A model generated the notes under the pieces. That model was not told where the DNA came from. It saw only the letters and a program-made list of their open reading frames with translations, and did no database searches. Positions 9,481 to 20,932 of a stretch of DNA of 22,657 bases are shown piece after piece. Origin of the DNA: Dipetalonema caudispina (lineage: Eukaryota > Nematoda > Chromadorea > Rhabditida > Onchocercidae); assembly GCA_013365325.1 (NCBI GenBank), contig JABVXV010000599.1:1-22657 (forward strand), in the 5' to 3' direction. A program made the position numbers and the translations under genes. Each line of letters starts with the position of its first letter. Positions within the stretch are counted from its first letter, which is position 1.

Positions 9481-9537
9481 AGAGAGAATAAAGAGAGAGA
9501 GAGAGAAAGAAAGAGAGAGAGAGAAAGAGGGAGAAAG
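9481..9537. repeat. (GA)n-rich polypurine tract
   Basis: GAGA with AAA and GGG interruptions. Its purine bias removes stops on both strands and explains the open frames at 9301-9657 (+) and 9766-9446 (-), which I do not annotate as genes. Confidence 0.95.
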
Positions 9538-10940
9538 ATGAATAAAAGAGAGAGGATAGATTTAAAGATATTAATGATGGATATAACACATATACAAATA
9601 TATCCCATTTATATGTCATACCTAAACAGACTGTATCATTATGATTTAAAAGGTTAAATGGGACAGGTAAGAGGATAAAATGAAAAAAGAGGGAGAAAAT
9701 TATTGAATGATTATAAAAATGAACAGTAAATAAATTATGATATGATAATTTTAATAATAAAATCAAATGAAATGATTTTCTTTTTTTTTTTTTTTTTTTT
9801 TTTGTTACAAATTCATTTTAAACTATTACTAACAATATTGCTATTGCTAATATTGCTTATTTTTTATTCAATTTTATTTTTTATTTTTTGTTATTGAATA
9901 AATTTTTAAGTAATAAATCGTAAAAGAAAAAAAAAAATTGCTCATTTCTTTCTCTCTTTCATATACATTATACCGTATATTGGTAAAAAAAAAAGGAAAA
10001 AGTAAAAAATTTTAAATAAATTCTATCATATATTGTTGTTTATTTACCGTAATTCGATGATATAATGTTTTCTGTAATGCTATTACAGTGTAGTATTGAA
10101 TTTGTTTCATGATTAAGCATTTGAAATTTTTGCTTCATATCTTCCTGAAAATTTTCTATTCTGTTAGAATTTTTTTTTCATTCCGGAAATTTTCCTAAAT
10201 TATTTCTCGGAAATATTTCATATGTGAATTTTGGTAATTCCATATCTTATACTAATTTTTTGATTTCTTTTTTCATACAAATTTTCATCTATATATGATA
10301 TTTTTCATAATAATAATTACAAATTCAATCAGTTAGTTTTTAATTAGTCGAACAATAACAATACTGTCTCATTTTTTCGTCTTTTCTCCTTTTTCTCAAA
10401 CATATGAAAGCAAAAATTTGCATACTAAATAAATGATAATTTAAGTGTCTAATTACTATTGTTGAATTTACTTTTTTTTTTTTTCTCTTTGCTATTTCTG
10501 TTGAAAAGAGGAAGAAAAGAATATAAAATATTATTGATGAGGGAAAAATTTTTCAATTATATTAATTGTTGTTGTAGTTGCAATTGCAATTGCAATTGCA
10601 ATAAGAGTGCTAAAAGGAAACCAGTTGATTTGCGCTGATTATTTTTTTTTTTTTTCAGTGAGGGAAGAGGATGGAAAAAAGAAAAATTGTTAAAAGAATA
10701 ATAAATTTGTTGAGCAGTTTTCTATCCACCCACCATTTAGTATATAATTTTCGTTTTGAAAATTGATGTTTTCCGGAAACTGGATATATAGTCTTTTCTT
10801 TTTTTCATTCTTTCATTTCCTTTGAAGTTTTTTTTTTCCCTCCACTCCCCTCTCTCCCCTCCCTTCTTAAAGTAATTTTTTTTTTAATGTCTTTTTTATA
10901 ATAATAATAATAATAAGAAAGAATGAAAAATTCTTTTTTT
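9538..10940. other. AT-rich upstream DNA with no gene recognised
   Basis: Holds T tracts (9780-9803), pyrimidine runs near 10840-10865, and the TTGCAA repeat at 10578-10601. CCACCCA at 10730-10736 gives the GLI/TRA-1 core TGGGTGG on the minus strand but lacks the flanking TC. Confidence 0.6.
10578..10601. repeat. (TTGCAA)4 palindromic hexamer repeat
   Basis: Four exact tandem copies of a self-complementary hexamer. Each junction creates CAATTG and ATTGCAAT, so the tract is an array of overlapping palindromes, including half-sites like those bound by C/EBP bZIP factors. Confidence 0.9.
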
Positions 10941-10942
10941 TT

Positions 10943-10944
<2 letters not shown>

Positions 10945-10987
<43 letters not shown>

Positions 10988-11032
10988 TTTCTTTTCAATT
11001 TATTTGAAAAAAAAAAAAAAAAAAAAAAAAAA
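10945..11032. repeat. Poly-T(40)/poly-A(26) inverted repeat
   Basis: A run of 40 T, a 22-nt spacer, then 26 A. It can extrude as a cruciform, and any transcript would fold into an A-U duplex. The lengths are unreliable because homopolymers sequence poorly. The minus-strand frame at 11236-11000 is poly-Phe from the tract and is not a gene. Confidence 0.95.
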
Positions 11033-11267
11033 GGAAAAGGAAAAAGATAGTATAGGATATTGACACGGAAATGAGCTATATTTATGAGCTTTTAAATATT
11101 TCCTCCTATCGCTAATAAGAAAGGTACGAGAATTTTGAAATGGAAAGAATGGGTAAAAAGAGGATAAGAGAAAAAAAAAATTAGGATACAATGGTATGAG
11201 TGTTGAAAAAAAGAAGACCTTGAAGAGTAAAAACATGAAATGAGTTAATAATAATATACCAATGAAT

Positions 11268-11362
11268 GGTAGGTAGGTAGGTAGTGATAATTGTTATGGT
11301 ACACTAATATGTTATCCATCTATCCAACCAATCATCCATTCATTCATTCTATCTATCCATCT
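11268..11362. repeat. (GGTA)4 followed by ATCC/ATTC/ATCT tetranucleotide tract
   Basis: GGTAGGTAGGTAGGTAG at 11268-11284, then after a short spacer an irregular tetranucleotide pattern (TATCCATCTATCCAACC, CATTCATTCATTCTATC). Confidence 0.85.
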
Positions 11363-11699
11363 AAATATATTTCTAATCATTAGTTATTTATTAATTATAA
11401 TCCATTTATTTTCCTTTTTTTTAGTATAGGATGAAATTTATATGATAGTAATTACTTCTTTTAAATTTGTTTTCTTTTTTCTTATTTCTCAATAGAATAA
11501 ATATTTTTCATATGATATTATTTTCTTTTTATTTAAAATTAACAATTTTAATTTTTTTTTTTTTTTAAATTATTGCGATTTTTTGATGTTTTAATTTAAT
11601 TACTAGTGAATTAGAAATTCTCTTTTTTTTTTTTTTTTTTTTTTTTTGCTACCATTTACCTCAATTATTTTCGAAACAAGAAAAAATTTCTTTCAAATA

Positions 11700-11758
11700 A
11701 AATTTTATTTCAGGTATGCAATATATGTATATATATTGCATATTTGAAAATAAAATTT
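11700..11758 (+). ncRNA. Near-perfect 59-nt hairpin, possible small-RNA precursor
   Basis: TATGCAATATAT (11715-11726), loop GTAT and ATATATTGCATA (11731-11742) are perfectly complementary. Outside them CAGG pairs with TTTG (two G-U pairs on the plus-strand RNA), then AAATTTTATTT pairs with AAAATAAAATTT with one bulged A. This gives about 27 paired positions. The two wobble pairs fit a plus-strand RNA better than a DNA cruciform. The tiny loop and AT-richness argue against a standard microRNA; a chance palindrome or a remnant of a small inverted-repeat element are alternatives. Confidence 0.25.
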
Positions 11759-12236
11759 AAATACAAAATATTTAGAATTTAAAGTACAACTAATATTAAT
11801 ATTATTAGTACTTGAATAAGGAAAATGTTCTGAAAATCGAAATGGTTTTTTAAAAAATTTATTTTAATAACCGTATTGTTGTTTCTATTATTTTTGTCCA
11901 GTAATTGAAATTTTATTTTTTAGCATTGAAAAAAAAAGGATGTGTTAGAATTAGCATATTTTATATCTCAAAATTCTTGAAAATTAATTAGTCAATTTAT
12001 CATCAAGAAATAGCAAATTTCCATGATGTAAATCCTTCTGTTAACCTTTTCCTTTCAAAAATCTACAACCTTTTGATACTTGACCACATTCCAAAATATT
12101 GTCCATTATTTCCTGGTTCATAAAGGTCAGGAAAATGTCAATTAGATGGTCAAATTAATTATAATTGGTTAAGAGCAGGGAATGGAAAGGTTAAAATAAT
12201 AATGATCACAAATCAAACTGTTGCACACTTCCTTCG

Positions 12237-12258
12237 TTCTTCTTCTTCTTCTTCTTCT
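12237..12258. repeat. (TTC)n microsatellite
   Basis: Seven or so TTC units. Confidence 0.95.
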
Positions 12259-12496
12259 CCATTCTCGTCTATCCATTTGTGTCATTTTTTCTTTTTTTGT
12301 CGTTGTTATGTCCTTTTAACCTTTTTCAATTAGCCGAGTAGTATTAATTATGATGACATAAAGACTACTTTCCGCCTCATACATACCTCTTTCAAAAAAG
12401 AAAAGAGAGGCAAAACATTGATATTTACAAAGAACAGTTACGAAAGCGAAATTAGGATGACACGAAATATTTGGATGAGACTGATTCGATAGGTAA

Positions 12497-12838
12497 AAAA
12501 AAAAAAAAAGGTACATTGTGGGTGCTATCATCAAAAACAGGTGCAAAAATAATTATCCGTTAGAAGGCGGTATCTATAAGAAAAAAAAAAAAAAAAAGAC
12601 AGTCATTACTTCCTTTTGGAAAAAAATGAATGATCTTTCAAGAAAAGGAACAAATTTCGAATTTTTCAATATAAATCTTAAATTACTCTATTCTACGACA
12701 ATCAATGATAATATAATTCATCGAGTGATAAGTATCTATGAAAAACAAAAAATTTGGAATAAGTCGCATCATTTTAAATTGGTGATAAACTTAAAAATAA
12801 AATATTCGAGAATAAAAATGATTCTGTTTAATATTTAA
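12497..12838 (+). other. Open frame of 113 codons without recognisable domain, probably not a gene
   Basis: Open from after TAA at 12494-12496 to TAA at 12836-12838. The first ATG is at 12626 and would give 71 residues (MNDLSRKGTNFEFFNINLKL onward), Lys/Ile/Asn-rich and basic. It spans a poly-A run read as Lys, which lengthens the frame. This is among the longest frames here that is not explained wholly by purine/pyrimidine bias. I recognise no family. Chance is the default reading; a decayed coding fragment is possible. Confidence 0.12.
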
Positions 12839-13800
12839 ATTAATTTTTTATTTTTTTAGAATCATCAAAACGATTTTTGCTAATTAATTATTTTTTCATC
12901 TAACATATAAATAAGCATATCATTGACTATATCTTAATTGAAATGCGATATCGTCCAGTGATTCTAATAGCAAAATTGAAAAAATCTGGCTAAAAATTAC
13001 AAATAATACAATAGAATTAAACACGTAAATGTTAATTACGATTATTGTTAAACTAATAATAATAAAATAATTATGTTTCAGGGGAACTTGCAATTATCGC
13101 TAAAACAGTACCTTTTTTATCTTACATTTTCCGCTTCAAATTACGCCATCATTTCACCATTCAATGATTAGATAACATAGCATTCGATACCGAAAGCATT
13201 TATTTTCATTTTTTTTTGTCCTATTATTTGCTTCTATTATTCATTGCATCAATTTCATAGCTGATTAAATTATTTCGTTCCGCTTTTTTTTTTTTTTAAT
13301 TTATCTCAAATTATGGTACTTAATTTATTTCGCAATCAATTTTCAATCTTAAAATTTTGAGAATTTGCAGAAAAAATAAAGGAAAAAAGTTTTTAGGATA
13401 AAGTGTAAAATCTATAATATATCTGTTGCAACATGTTTGATACACTGATATTCTTGAATGACTGATATATTGTTGTATTTATATAGTTGTATTATTTTAA
13501 TTGCATTATTTTTATTATTTTCGCAATATACAGATGTATGTAATTAAAATACAATTAGTTGAATTTTAATTTAAATTATCTCAAATTTTCTATTGTTACA
13601 TTTAAGAATTTATAATTTGTGCTTATATAATCCATTTTGATGTATACATTAACAATTATACAGTTGAATTATTTACTGCTAAATTATTTCATTTATGATA
13701 GACTTAATATTTATGTAATTTGCAAAATATTTCAACTATCAAATCAACGGTGAATAAATTTTATAGAAAAAAGATTGTCAATAAGATAGATTGTCATTCT
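12839..13800. other. AT-rich DNA with no gene recognised
   Basis: No domain-bearing frame, no tRNA-like B-box and no clear repeat beyond short T tracts. Confidence 0.6.
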
Positions 13801-13990
13801 ATTGTGCAATTAGTGAACAGGTATATAACACCTGTTGACATTACTCGTCTAATGGTTCACATATCCATATGAGGAACATTTACAGATCAGGAAACTGATA
13901 AGGATGATGCATTAAAATTGATGATAATACCGGAACGAATGATTAGTGACCACAGATGGCCTGAAGGCTGTCACCAAATACCAGTCATAA
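13801..13990. promoter_or_regulatory. Motif-dense GC-richer island, candidate enhancer
   Basis: Contains ATTGTGCAAT (13801-13810, full C/EBP-type site), an inverted pair AACAGGT (13816-13822) and ACCTGTT (13830-13836) of Snail/ZEB-type E2 boxes 7 nt apart, ACTGATAAG (about 13904-13912, the intestinal GATA motif), and GACCACAG (about 13950-13957, RUNX-type), which forms a loose inverted repeat with CTGTCAC nearby. The base composition is clearly less AT-rich than the neighbours. The same stretch is open in one plus frame apart from a single TGA, so a decayed exon is the alternative. Confidence 0.35.
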
Positions 13991-15560
13991 CTATTGTCCA
14001 TTCCCAAAATTACTACTTTATTGTTTTCCAATTTCCATTATAGCTGTCACCTTCTCATTTCATATATTTTATTTCAAATAGCCTAATTTTTAAAATGGTC
14101 AGTTATCTTATCAATCAGAAAATTTGATTTTTTCCTTCATCCATCAAATTTTTCTCAATACATTTCAATTGAATTTATGTTTTCTGATTGATGATGACCT
14201 TCCTTCTTCTATTACCTCATAAAATGTTACCGTACAAAAAGTGTCACTCAAAAATATATGCATAACTTCATTTTCAATCCATAATTATTTCACATTAAAA
14301 TTATTTATTCCAAGCATCTATTATTCATTTCATCTCATAGTTATTTGACATTTTTGATTCATATCCTATTTGTATGAATGATGCAAAGTTTTTTATACAA
14401 ACATTTGAATTTAATGTTGGATGGATTGAAAGTGAGAAAAAATTCAAATAAATTAGAAAGTCTCTTAATTTTTAACAAAAATTTCCTGTTTTCTTTTTTC
14501 TACTGTTATATCAGTTAATACATTTAATGCTTACTGCTAAATGACGAAACTTTTTTTTTTTTTCATAAAATTTACTTCATAATTACTTTGATTTCGTTCG
14601 AATTTATTCAAAATATATGGGAAATGACGAGAAATCTTGTTATTTTTTATAATGATTAAATAAATGCAAATGAAATTGACAAATAATATTAAACATACAA
14701 ATGAATGCAATAAATTTCAAAGGGACAAATTCAGTATAAAATTCACATTACCTTTGGCATTATATACAGTTAGCCACAAATGTATACATTATTAAATTAT
14801 GCAACATTTTTCATACTACAACCAATTAATTAGCAGTTTAAGAATAAATGAAGAAATTATTAAAAAATTTTAGAAAACTGTTTATTTCATCATATGCATA
14901 TATTTTTTAACCTATCGATTTTTCATTGCCAGTTATCTTTTGATCAAAGAATTAATTGATTCCGCTTATCTGTATAAGTTATCAAAATGATAGATGATAA
15001 AAGGATGAAATTGTTATTTTTATTTAATCAATGAATTAAATAATAGATGAAATTTATACAGATACCATTTAAAGCACACATATTACATTACATTTTTAAA
15101 AGATATTCGAACAAGTATTATCAGAAAGTGATAAAGAGAAATTGATTTCTGATTACAAACATTTTAGTTATAAATGTTAATTATTTATAAAATTTCGTTG
15201 TTTTGCTCAAATCAACATCTTCTTACAATTAGTTATTCTCTCCAAAATGTCAAACATCAAAATGAATTTGCAAAAATTAATATCATCATTTATTTAGCTT
15301 ATCGTTTGCAATTTATTCCGAAAATTATCCCTTCAGTGATAACAATAAGTTAAATAAGTAATGATATTGATTTCATCAAATTGATTCAGAAATTGCAAAC
15401 ATTGAAATGTATAAATTATCAATTACAATAAAATCGACAATTTTTTGGCGATTGAATGAATTTTCTTTGAATCAATGTTGAATTACACGTTGTTTGCTAA
15501 CTCAAAAATCATGGTTATAATTGTGATACTTTGCAGACTTATATCACTTTGATCATTAGT
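13991..15560. other. AT-rich DNA with no gene recognised
   Basis: Only short frames; nothing with a domain, and no repeat worth naming. Confidence 0.6.
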
Positions 15561-15564
15561 ATCA

Positions 15565-15789
15565 TTATACGGTTACAGTAATAGCAACAACAATAATAAT
15601 ACCGACAATAATAACAACAACAACAACAACAACAACAAAGCCAACAAAAGCAATAAAAGGAAAATTAGATATTCGATTAGAATTTAAGGAAGGATGATAG
15701 TTTTGTATATCATTTAGCGGCACATAATTGAAGACTTCATTTTGTGATATTGTAGTGGGTGCTAATGGGCTCACATTGTTTACTTCCAT
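15565..15789 (-). other. Small open frame, 74 codons, with a microsatellite-encoded hydrophobic end; doubtful gene
   Basis: Starts at a true ATG (15789, in-frame TGA just upstream) and reads MEVNNVSPLAPTTISQNEVF onward for about 45 residues of balanced composition, then about 28 hydrophobic residues (Val/Ile-rich) coded by the (GTT)n strand of the AAC repeat, then TAA. If translated it would be a small tail-anchored membrane protein. The first part is GC-richer than its surroundings. After codon 5 a donor-like AAT|GTGAGC occurs in phase 0, which would also fit the homeobox exon at 6718. No homology recognised. Confidence 0.18.
15613..15638. repeat. (AAC)n microsatellite
   Basis: About eight to nine AAC units within a longer AAC/AAT-rich stretch. 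Confidence 0.95.
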
Positions 15790-15829
15790 GCGGCATCATC
15801 GTTTGATACGATGACTCAAATTTTCGCCT

Positions 15830-18800
15830 ATTAAATACTTCGATCAGTAGAAAAGATATATTTCCTTTGTTGTTAGTTAGTGAATGAAAAAAGCAAAAGT
15901 ATGACATTTATTCTTACACTAAACAGTCAAATTTTCCTACAAAGTTTTCGTTTTGAAAGAGAAAGAATAAGATAGAAATTGTTAAAGAAGGAGTAGATGT
16001 GACGAAGAGGAATGATTTTAAAATATAAAAATGTGGTAAATAAGAAAAGGTATCTTCCAAGATATGAGGAAGCAAATATATTGATTGGGGAGATAATGTA
16101 AAGGAATCACAAAGTGATAAAATAATATTAATTGGAATAAAATTAATTAAACGAACTAAATTAGGGAAGAATTTATTTTTCCATTTTGAAAACAAATCAA
16201 TTTTGACAGATTTAAAAGTACTTTTTTTTTTTGTCTTGTAAAAGAGAATTGTAATTTTGATTAATTCAAAAGCAAAATGTTTTATCAATCATACAAATTA
16301 TGCTGATTTTATTTTTGAATTATTGCAATAGAAGGAAAAGATTATTACTTAATTGATATTAGATATACGTATATTTTTCAATAAAACCTAAAAAAAGAAG
16401 GAAGATTGCTAAAATGATTTTGCTAAATTACAAGTCTCATTCTGAGGTCAAAGTTGATGAGGGACAATAATAATGCCTAGTAATTCTCATATGGCCATTA
16501 TTATTATTATTATTAATAATACGCCTGATATCACAAACATTTATGGATCATACTTGCTTATGGTTATGGCTATGGCGTAACAATATCCGATCGAATAATG
16601 AATCATTATGAACAATTATAATGAATTAGGTCTGAAGAATATGTGCATGTTTTAGAGGCGTTATTAATGAAATAATTACATTTATCCTTCATACTATCTA
16701 ACTATAACTATAATTTATTTTGATAACTTATAATAAAATTTTCTAAAATTTAGCATAAAATATCCATCTGTTACTTTTGCAGACAAAATTATTTCAATTT
16801 TAAATATAACATCAAGCATTTCTCAATTTTACAATAGGTTTATTTCTTCATTAATTTGAGAAATGCTAATGCTTATTTATGATGTAATCCATAATTGGAG
16901 TGTAAACTGAAACAAAGAGTAATTTATGCAAAAGTAGAGATTGTAATCAGTTTGAATGATCAATGATAGCTTTAAGTAAAACTGATGAATTACCATAAAT
17001 TGAGCTTTAAGTTTGGAATGGTATAAAAGATGAAAATTATTACGGTAAAAAAGTTGTCATAAAATAAGCTTTAGAATTGAAATAGTTATATATTGTTATA
17101 AGCTGAAAAATTTAGATTATCATAGCGAAAACAATCAGTCCTGAAAATTTTTTCTTTTCCATTTGAAATTAAAATTACTCAATTTGATGTTTACTAATTT
17201 TCCCATTTTATTTGAAAAGATGAAAATTTATTTATGTTTATTTGATATTCAACAAATTCTGCAAATTTTGCAAAATTTCAACTTTCATATAAAATGGATA
17301 TAAGAATAAATTTTTTTTTAATAGGATTATTTTGTATTCATAAAATTAATTTGTTATTCATAATATTGTATTCATAAAAATTAAATCGTATCGATGTATT
17401 TATACCTAATTTATAATTATCACTAATAACTATTTTATTAGCACAACTAATTTCCAATTTAATTTCTTCATTATGTTTTTTTAATTACAGAAAGTGAGTA
17501 ATTCTACTACTTCATACTTGGTAAATACTACAATTTTGATGCTTTCTGTACTTAAATACTTCTTTCCGTGTTAAGTAATAATACTTTATATATATAGAAG
17601 AGGGATAGTTATATATAATTTGCTGAAAGATATCAATGATTTGTGCTAATTTCTGGAAATTAAAACTATGATCGGTTACTTTTACTTGAGTAGTATATCA
17701 TATTGTAAATAAAAATTCGATAATTTTACATATTGTGCTATATTTCATCTGGTTCATCTTCAGATTAAATACTTGAAGATAATTAAATAATAATTGTGGT
17801 TTCACATTAGAGTTTCGTTTTTTGTTTTTGGTTTTATTTGATTTTATACTTACTTATGTAACAATTATTCTCTATGGTATTTTCTGAATAAAAGGATGTA
17901 TTAATTGAATTAAATGATATATATGAATCATCGAAAGTAGGTAATTTAAGCAAAATTAGGTGTGTGCATCTTTGTACCTGTAATTGTGTTACCATTAAGA
18001 TATGCAAAATAAAAAAATGAACAAATAGTTCTGCCAATGATTGGACAACAACTTTCATAATTGGCAAATGAAATTTGTAAATATTTGACAAATAAATTAA
18101 TTTAATCGCTTTTTTTGTAGTTCAGAATTCAATTATAAATCAAATATTTCCTTCACCATACAATAAAAACGACATAGTTTTGAAAACCTGAAATATAGTC
18201 GAAATTAAATTATTATAAAATTAAATTAAAATTACTGTTGATAATAAAGGACAAATGAAAAATGTATTTGTGAAAGGTAAACATCATTGGAATATTATAA
18301 AAAAGCTAAATACGTTATTATATCTTTGATAGAATTTATCAAAATATTATTTTATTCATCTTAAACTATTCAAATAAACTTTCCTGCCAAAAATATCACT
18401 GCGAATTCGATGGATGAATCAAATCAATAATATATGTATTTGCATGTATATATGTAATGATAACAATTTTAAATATTTCAATCATATCAAATGGATTATG
18501 TCTGAGAGCATTCTATATTTTCCTTAATAATTTTCGCTAATTTTCTCATTTTATTTAACTTTTAAAATGGGCACTAATAGTTTAAAATGAAATATTTGAA
18601 AACTTACTGGAAGTATTTGATCATTCTATTAAAAATATTTACAAAAAAAAAAGGCATTCCTGACATTTTATTTTAGCATCTAAACAAAAAGTATTTCAGT
18701 GATTTGATTAATATTTAATGCAAATATATAACTATCTGTAACTTCAATTATTATCAGTTTGAATAAAATGTAAGCAATCGCAAATTGGATTTGCCCTATA

Positions 18801-19709
18801 ACAAATTATTATGTTTTGCAATTTATCATTAACATTTATTGAATTACCTAAAATGAAGTATAATTGCAAAACAGATATATAGTCATCGGAAAAATTCAAA
18901 CAAGCTTAACTATGCCAAATTATTTCAGACATTTTATAACATTTATAATGCTGTAATTACAATTTTTGCAGTGGTAGAAATGATTGAATTTACAAAAAAT
19001 AAAATTTGAATTTATAAACTGATGCTTTAACTACAACAATTCCATAAAATAGTTCCAAGTGTTAGTTTGTAAATTGAATAGAACTACTAAATTAGATAGA
19101 AATGTTCATCACTTCTAATACTTTTGAATTTCACTAATTTTTATTTATCAGTTTTTCCATTCCTATCAAATGCTTTTTTGCAATAAATGTTTTGCTAACA
19201 AATAAAAATGCAAAGCAATTAAATCGTTTTTGCATCGTTTTCAAAACAAATAATTTAAATTGAGGTAAGTTCTTTAATGTTTAAACTAAATTATTTAAAT
19301 TAAATTAATGTTGCTTTAATTTTAAGTTCACAAATTGCAAAAATATGGAAATAAATGTGATCCAAACAAATATAATTTTGCTGGTAATATTAGAAAAATG
19401 TTTATCACTTTTGTGAATACATTTTCGATATAGGCTGTTTTTTCAGTATTATTATAAAAAGTGCAGTGGATGCTTTCTGTTTTTTCTATTTCAATTTCGT
19501 TATACTTTTTTTTGATTCGTATTTATTAATATATGCTGTTCACGCCATTACGTCATTTACACTTCATTTTCATTTACAATATATCATTTTACCGGTTTAT
19601 TCCTTCTAATTGAAATTGAAGTTGGAAGCAAATTAATTGATCTTAACTAAAATATTATTAAAAAATGAATATTATATTGAAACTTTAATCGAAATCAGTC
19701 TTTTACTGG
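15830..19709. other. AT-rich DNA with no gene recognised
   Basis: The 124-codon minus frame at 16288-15914 opens with TTG, has no ATG, and lies opposite a purine-rich plus strand that depletes stops, so I do not call it. The 85-codon minus frame at 18091-17834 is hydrophobic without a known domain. A short (ATT)n lies at 16498-16513. Confidence 0.6.
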
Positions 19710-19747
19710 AATAATAATAAAAATAATAATAATTAATAATAATAATA

Positions 19748-19820
<73 letters not shown>

Positions 19821-19829
19821 TAATAATAT
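19710..19829. repeat. (AAT)n microsatellite, second long copy
   Basis: Interrupted AAT units ending in TGATAATAATAT, the same edge as the copy at 1-132. The following sequences also share a loose AGAA..GATTA(G/A)ACAG match. Confidence 0.95.
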
Positions 19830-20600
19830 TGCCTGTTTTTGTAGAAAAGATTAAACAGCCACATTGGCTTGCAATAAAAATGCTATCTAAAAATCACAAA
19901 AAAAGAAAGTAATCTCAGCGACCAGAAAGATTAGTCTCATATTAGCTTGAAAATTTCGAGTTTCTGAATTTTAATATCAGTTTTCGATTACATTATTATT
20001 CGCTTTAAAGCAATAGATTCTTCTCCATTTGCATACACATCCAAAATGATAGAATTGTTTATCCGAACTTAATAACCGAATGCAAATTCGAGAGAGATTT
20101 AAGATATCATTTGTTGGCAATAAATATAACAAATGCTGTGATATTTTACTTTCGTAATTGGGATGGCGAAAGAACTAATTGTAATTTCTGACATATTGAA
20201 ACTGAAATTTGCTAATATTTCCAGTGCGGAATATTATTTTTAACTTTTTTTTTACTAAGCAAATTTTTATTAATCAAAAATATAAATAGACTTCTAAAAC
20301 AAATGATAAATTTACATATTTTTGTGGCATGAAGATCTTTAAACAGTGAATACTTGGAATGTATTTTCTATATCGTCTTGGTCATCTCCTCTCCAAAAAA
20401 CTTATCGAATTGATTGAAATGATAATTAAAAAGTGAAAAATCAAGCGAAATAAGGCGACAAATTTTGTAGCCCAATTCATTTAATTTCTGAGACATTGGT
20501 AGTGAAACATATGGCCCAACAATGATCTATTTTATTGATCAAAATATTGACCAAGGTTAAAAAAAAGTGCAGTTTTCCATGCATTCCATCGATTTACTAG
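19830..20600. other. AT-rich DNA with no gene recognised
   Basis: No convincing frame. Slightly higher GC than the window average toward 20450-20560. Confidence 0.55.
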
Positions 20601-20613
20601 GCATTTTTCTTAA

Positions 20614-20813
20614 ATGCAATGGTATCATTGGGATTCAGAAAGCTGTAGTGACAGCAAACTATCAAACATTAACCTTTTCAGTCGTAGTTCAATTTTGAAA
20701 AACACTTTGCAGTTTCTTTACCACTCAATCAGTAAGTTGATAATTTCGGATGTCGTATACAATTCAATTCCTATTGCATTTCATAATTCGATTTAAGATG
20801 ACGATTTTTTCAG
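20614..20813 (+). other. Exon-like segment with good splice signals; doubtful gene fragment
   Basis: ATG at 20614 opens 60 codons (MQWYHWDSESCSDSKLSN onward; two Trp and two acidic residues near the start, unusual for random AT-rich frames). GTAAGT at 20732-20737 and TTTTTTCAG ending at 20813 would bound an 82-nt intron, and CCTTTTCAG ends at 20681 within the frame. Splicing 20732-20813 gives a stop two codons later, so a coding model is weak. No family recognised; a non-coding RNA exon or chance are alternatives. Confidence 0.18.
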
Positions 20814-20932
20814 ATTATTGATACTGTAAACCATTTCAAATTCAACTCTTGAGCCAAATACATCGTTGTATCATGAATTTTCTTTGTTACTCATTCTAGA
20901 CTCAAGCAAAGAAAAAGAAGAGTCATCCTAAC

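Noticed and set aside
9301..9766. Two overlapping frames of 118 (+) and 106 (-) codons
   Set aside because: Both owe their length to the (GA)n tract at 9481-9537, which gives Arg/Glu on one strand and Leu/Ser/Phe on the other.
11000..11236. 78-codon minus frame
   Set aside because: It is poly-Phe/Ser from the poly-A tract, not a protein.
13858..13875. CCATATGAGG as a CArG (SRF) box
   Set aside because: The G at position 8 breaks the CC(A/T)6GG core.
15914..16288. 124-codon minus-strand frame followed closely by AATAAA
   Set aside because: It opens with TTG, contains no ATG, and lies opposite a purine-rich plus strand, which removes stop codons from the minus strand. No domain is recognisable.
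17834..18091. 85-codon hydrophobic minus frame
   Set aside because: The length is what chance gives in this much AT-rich DNA, and no family, signal or splice context supports it.
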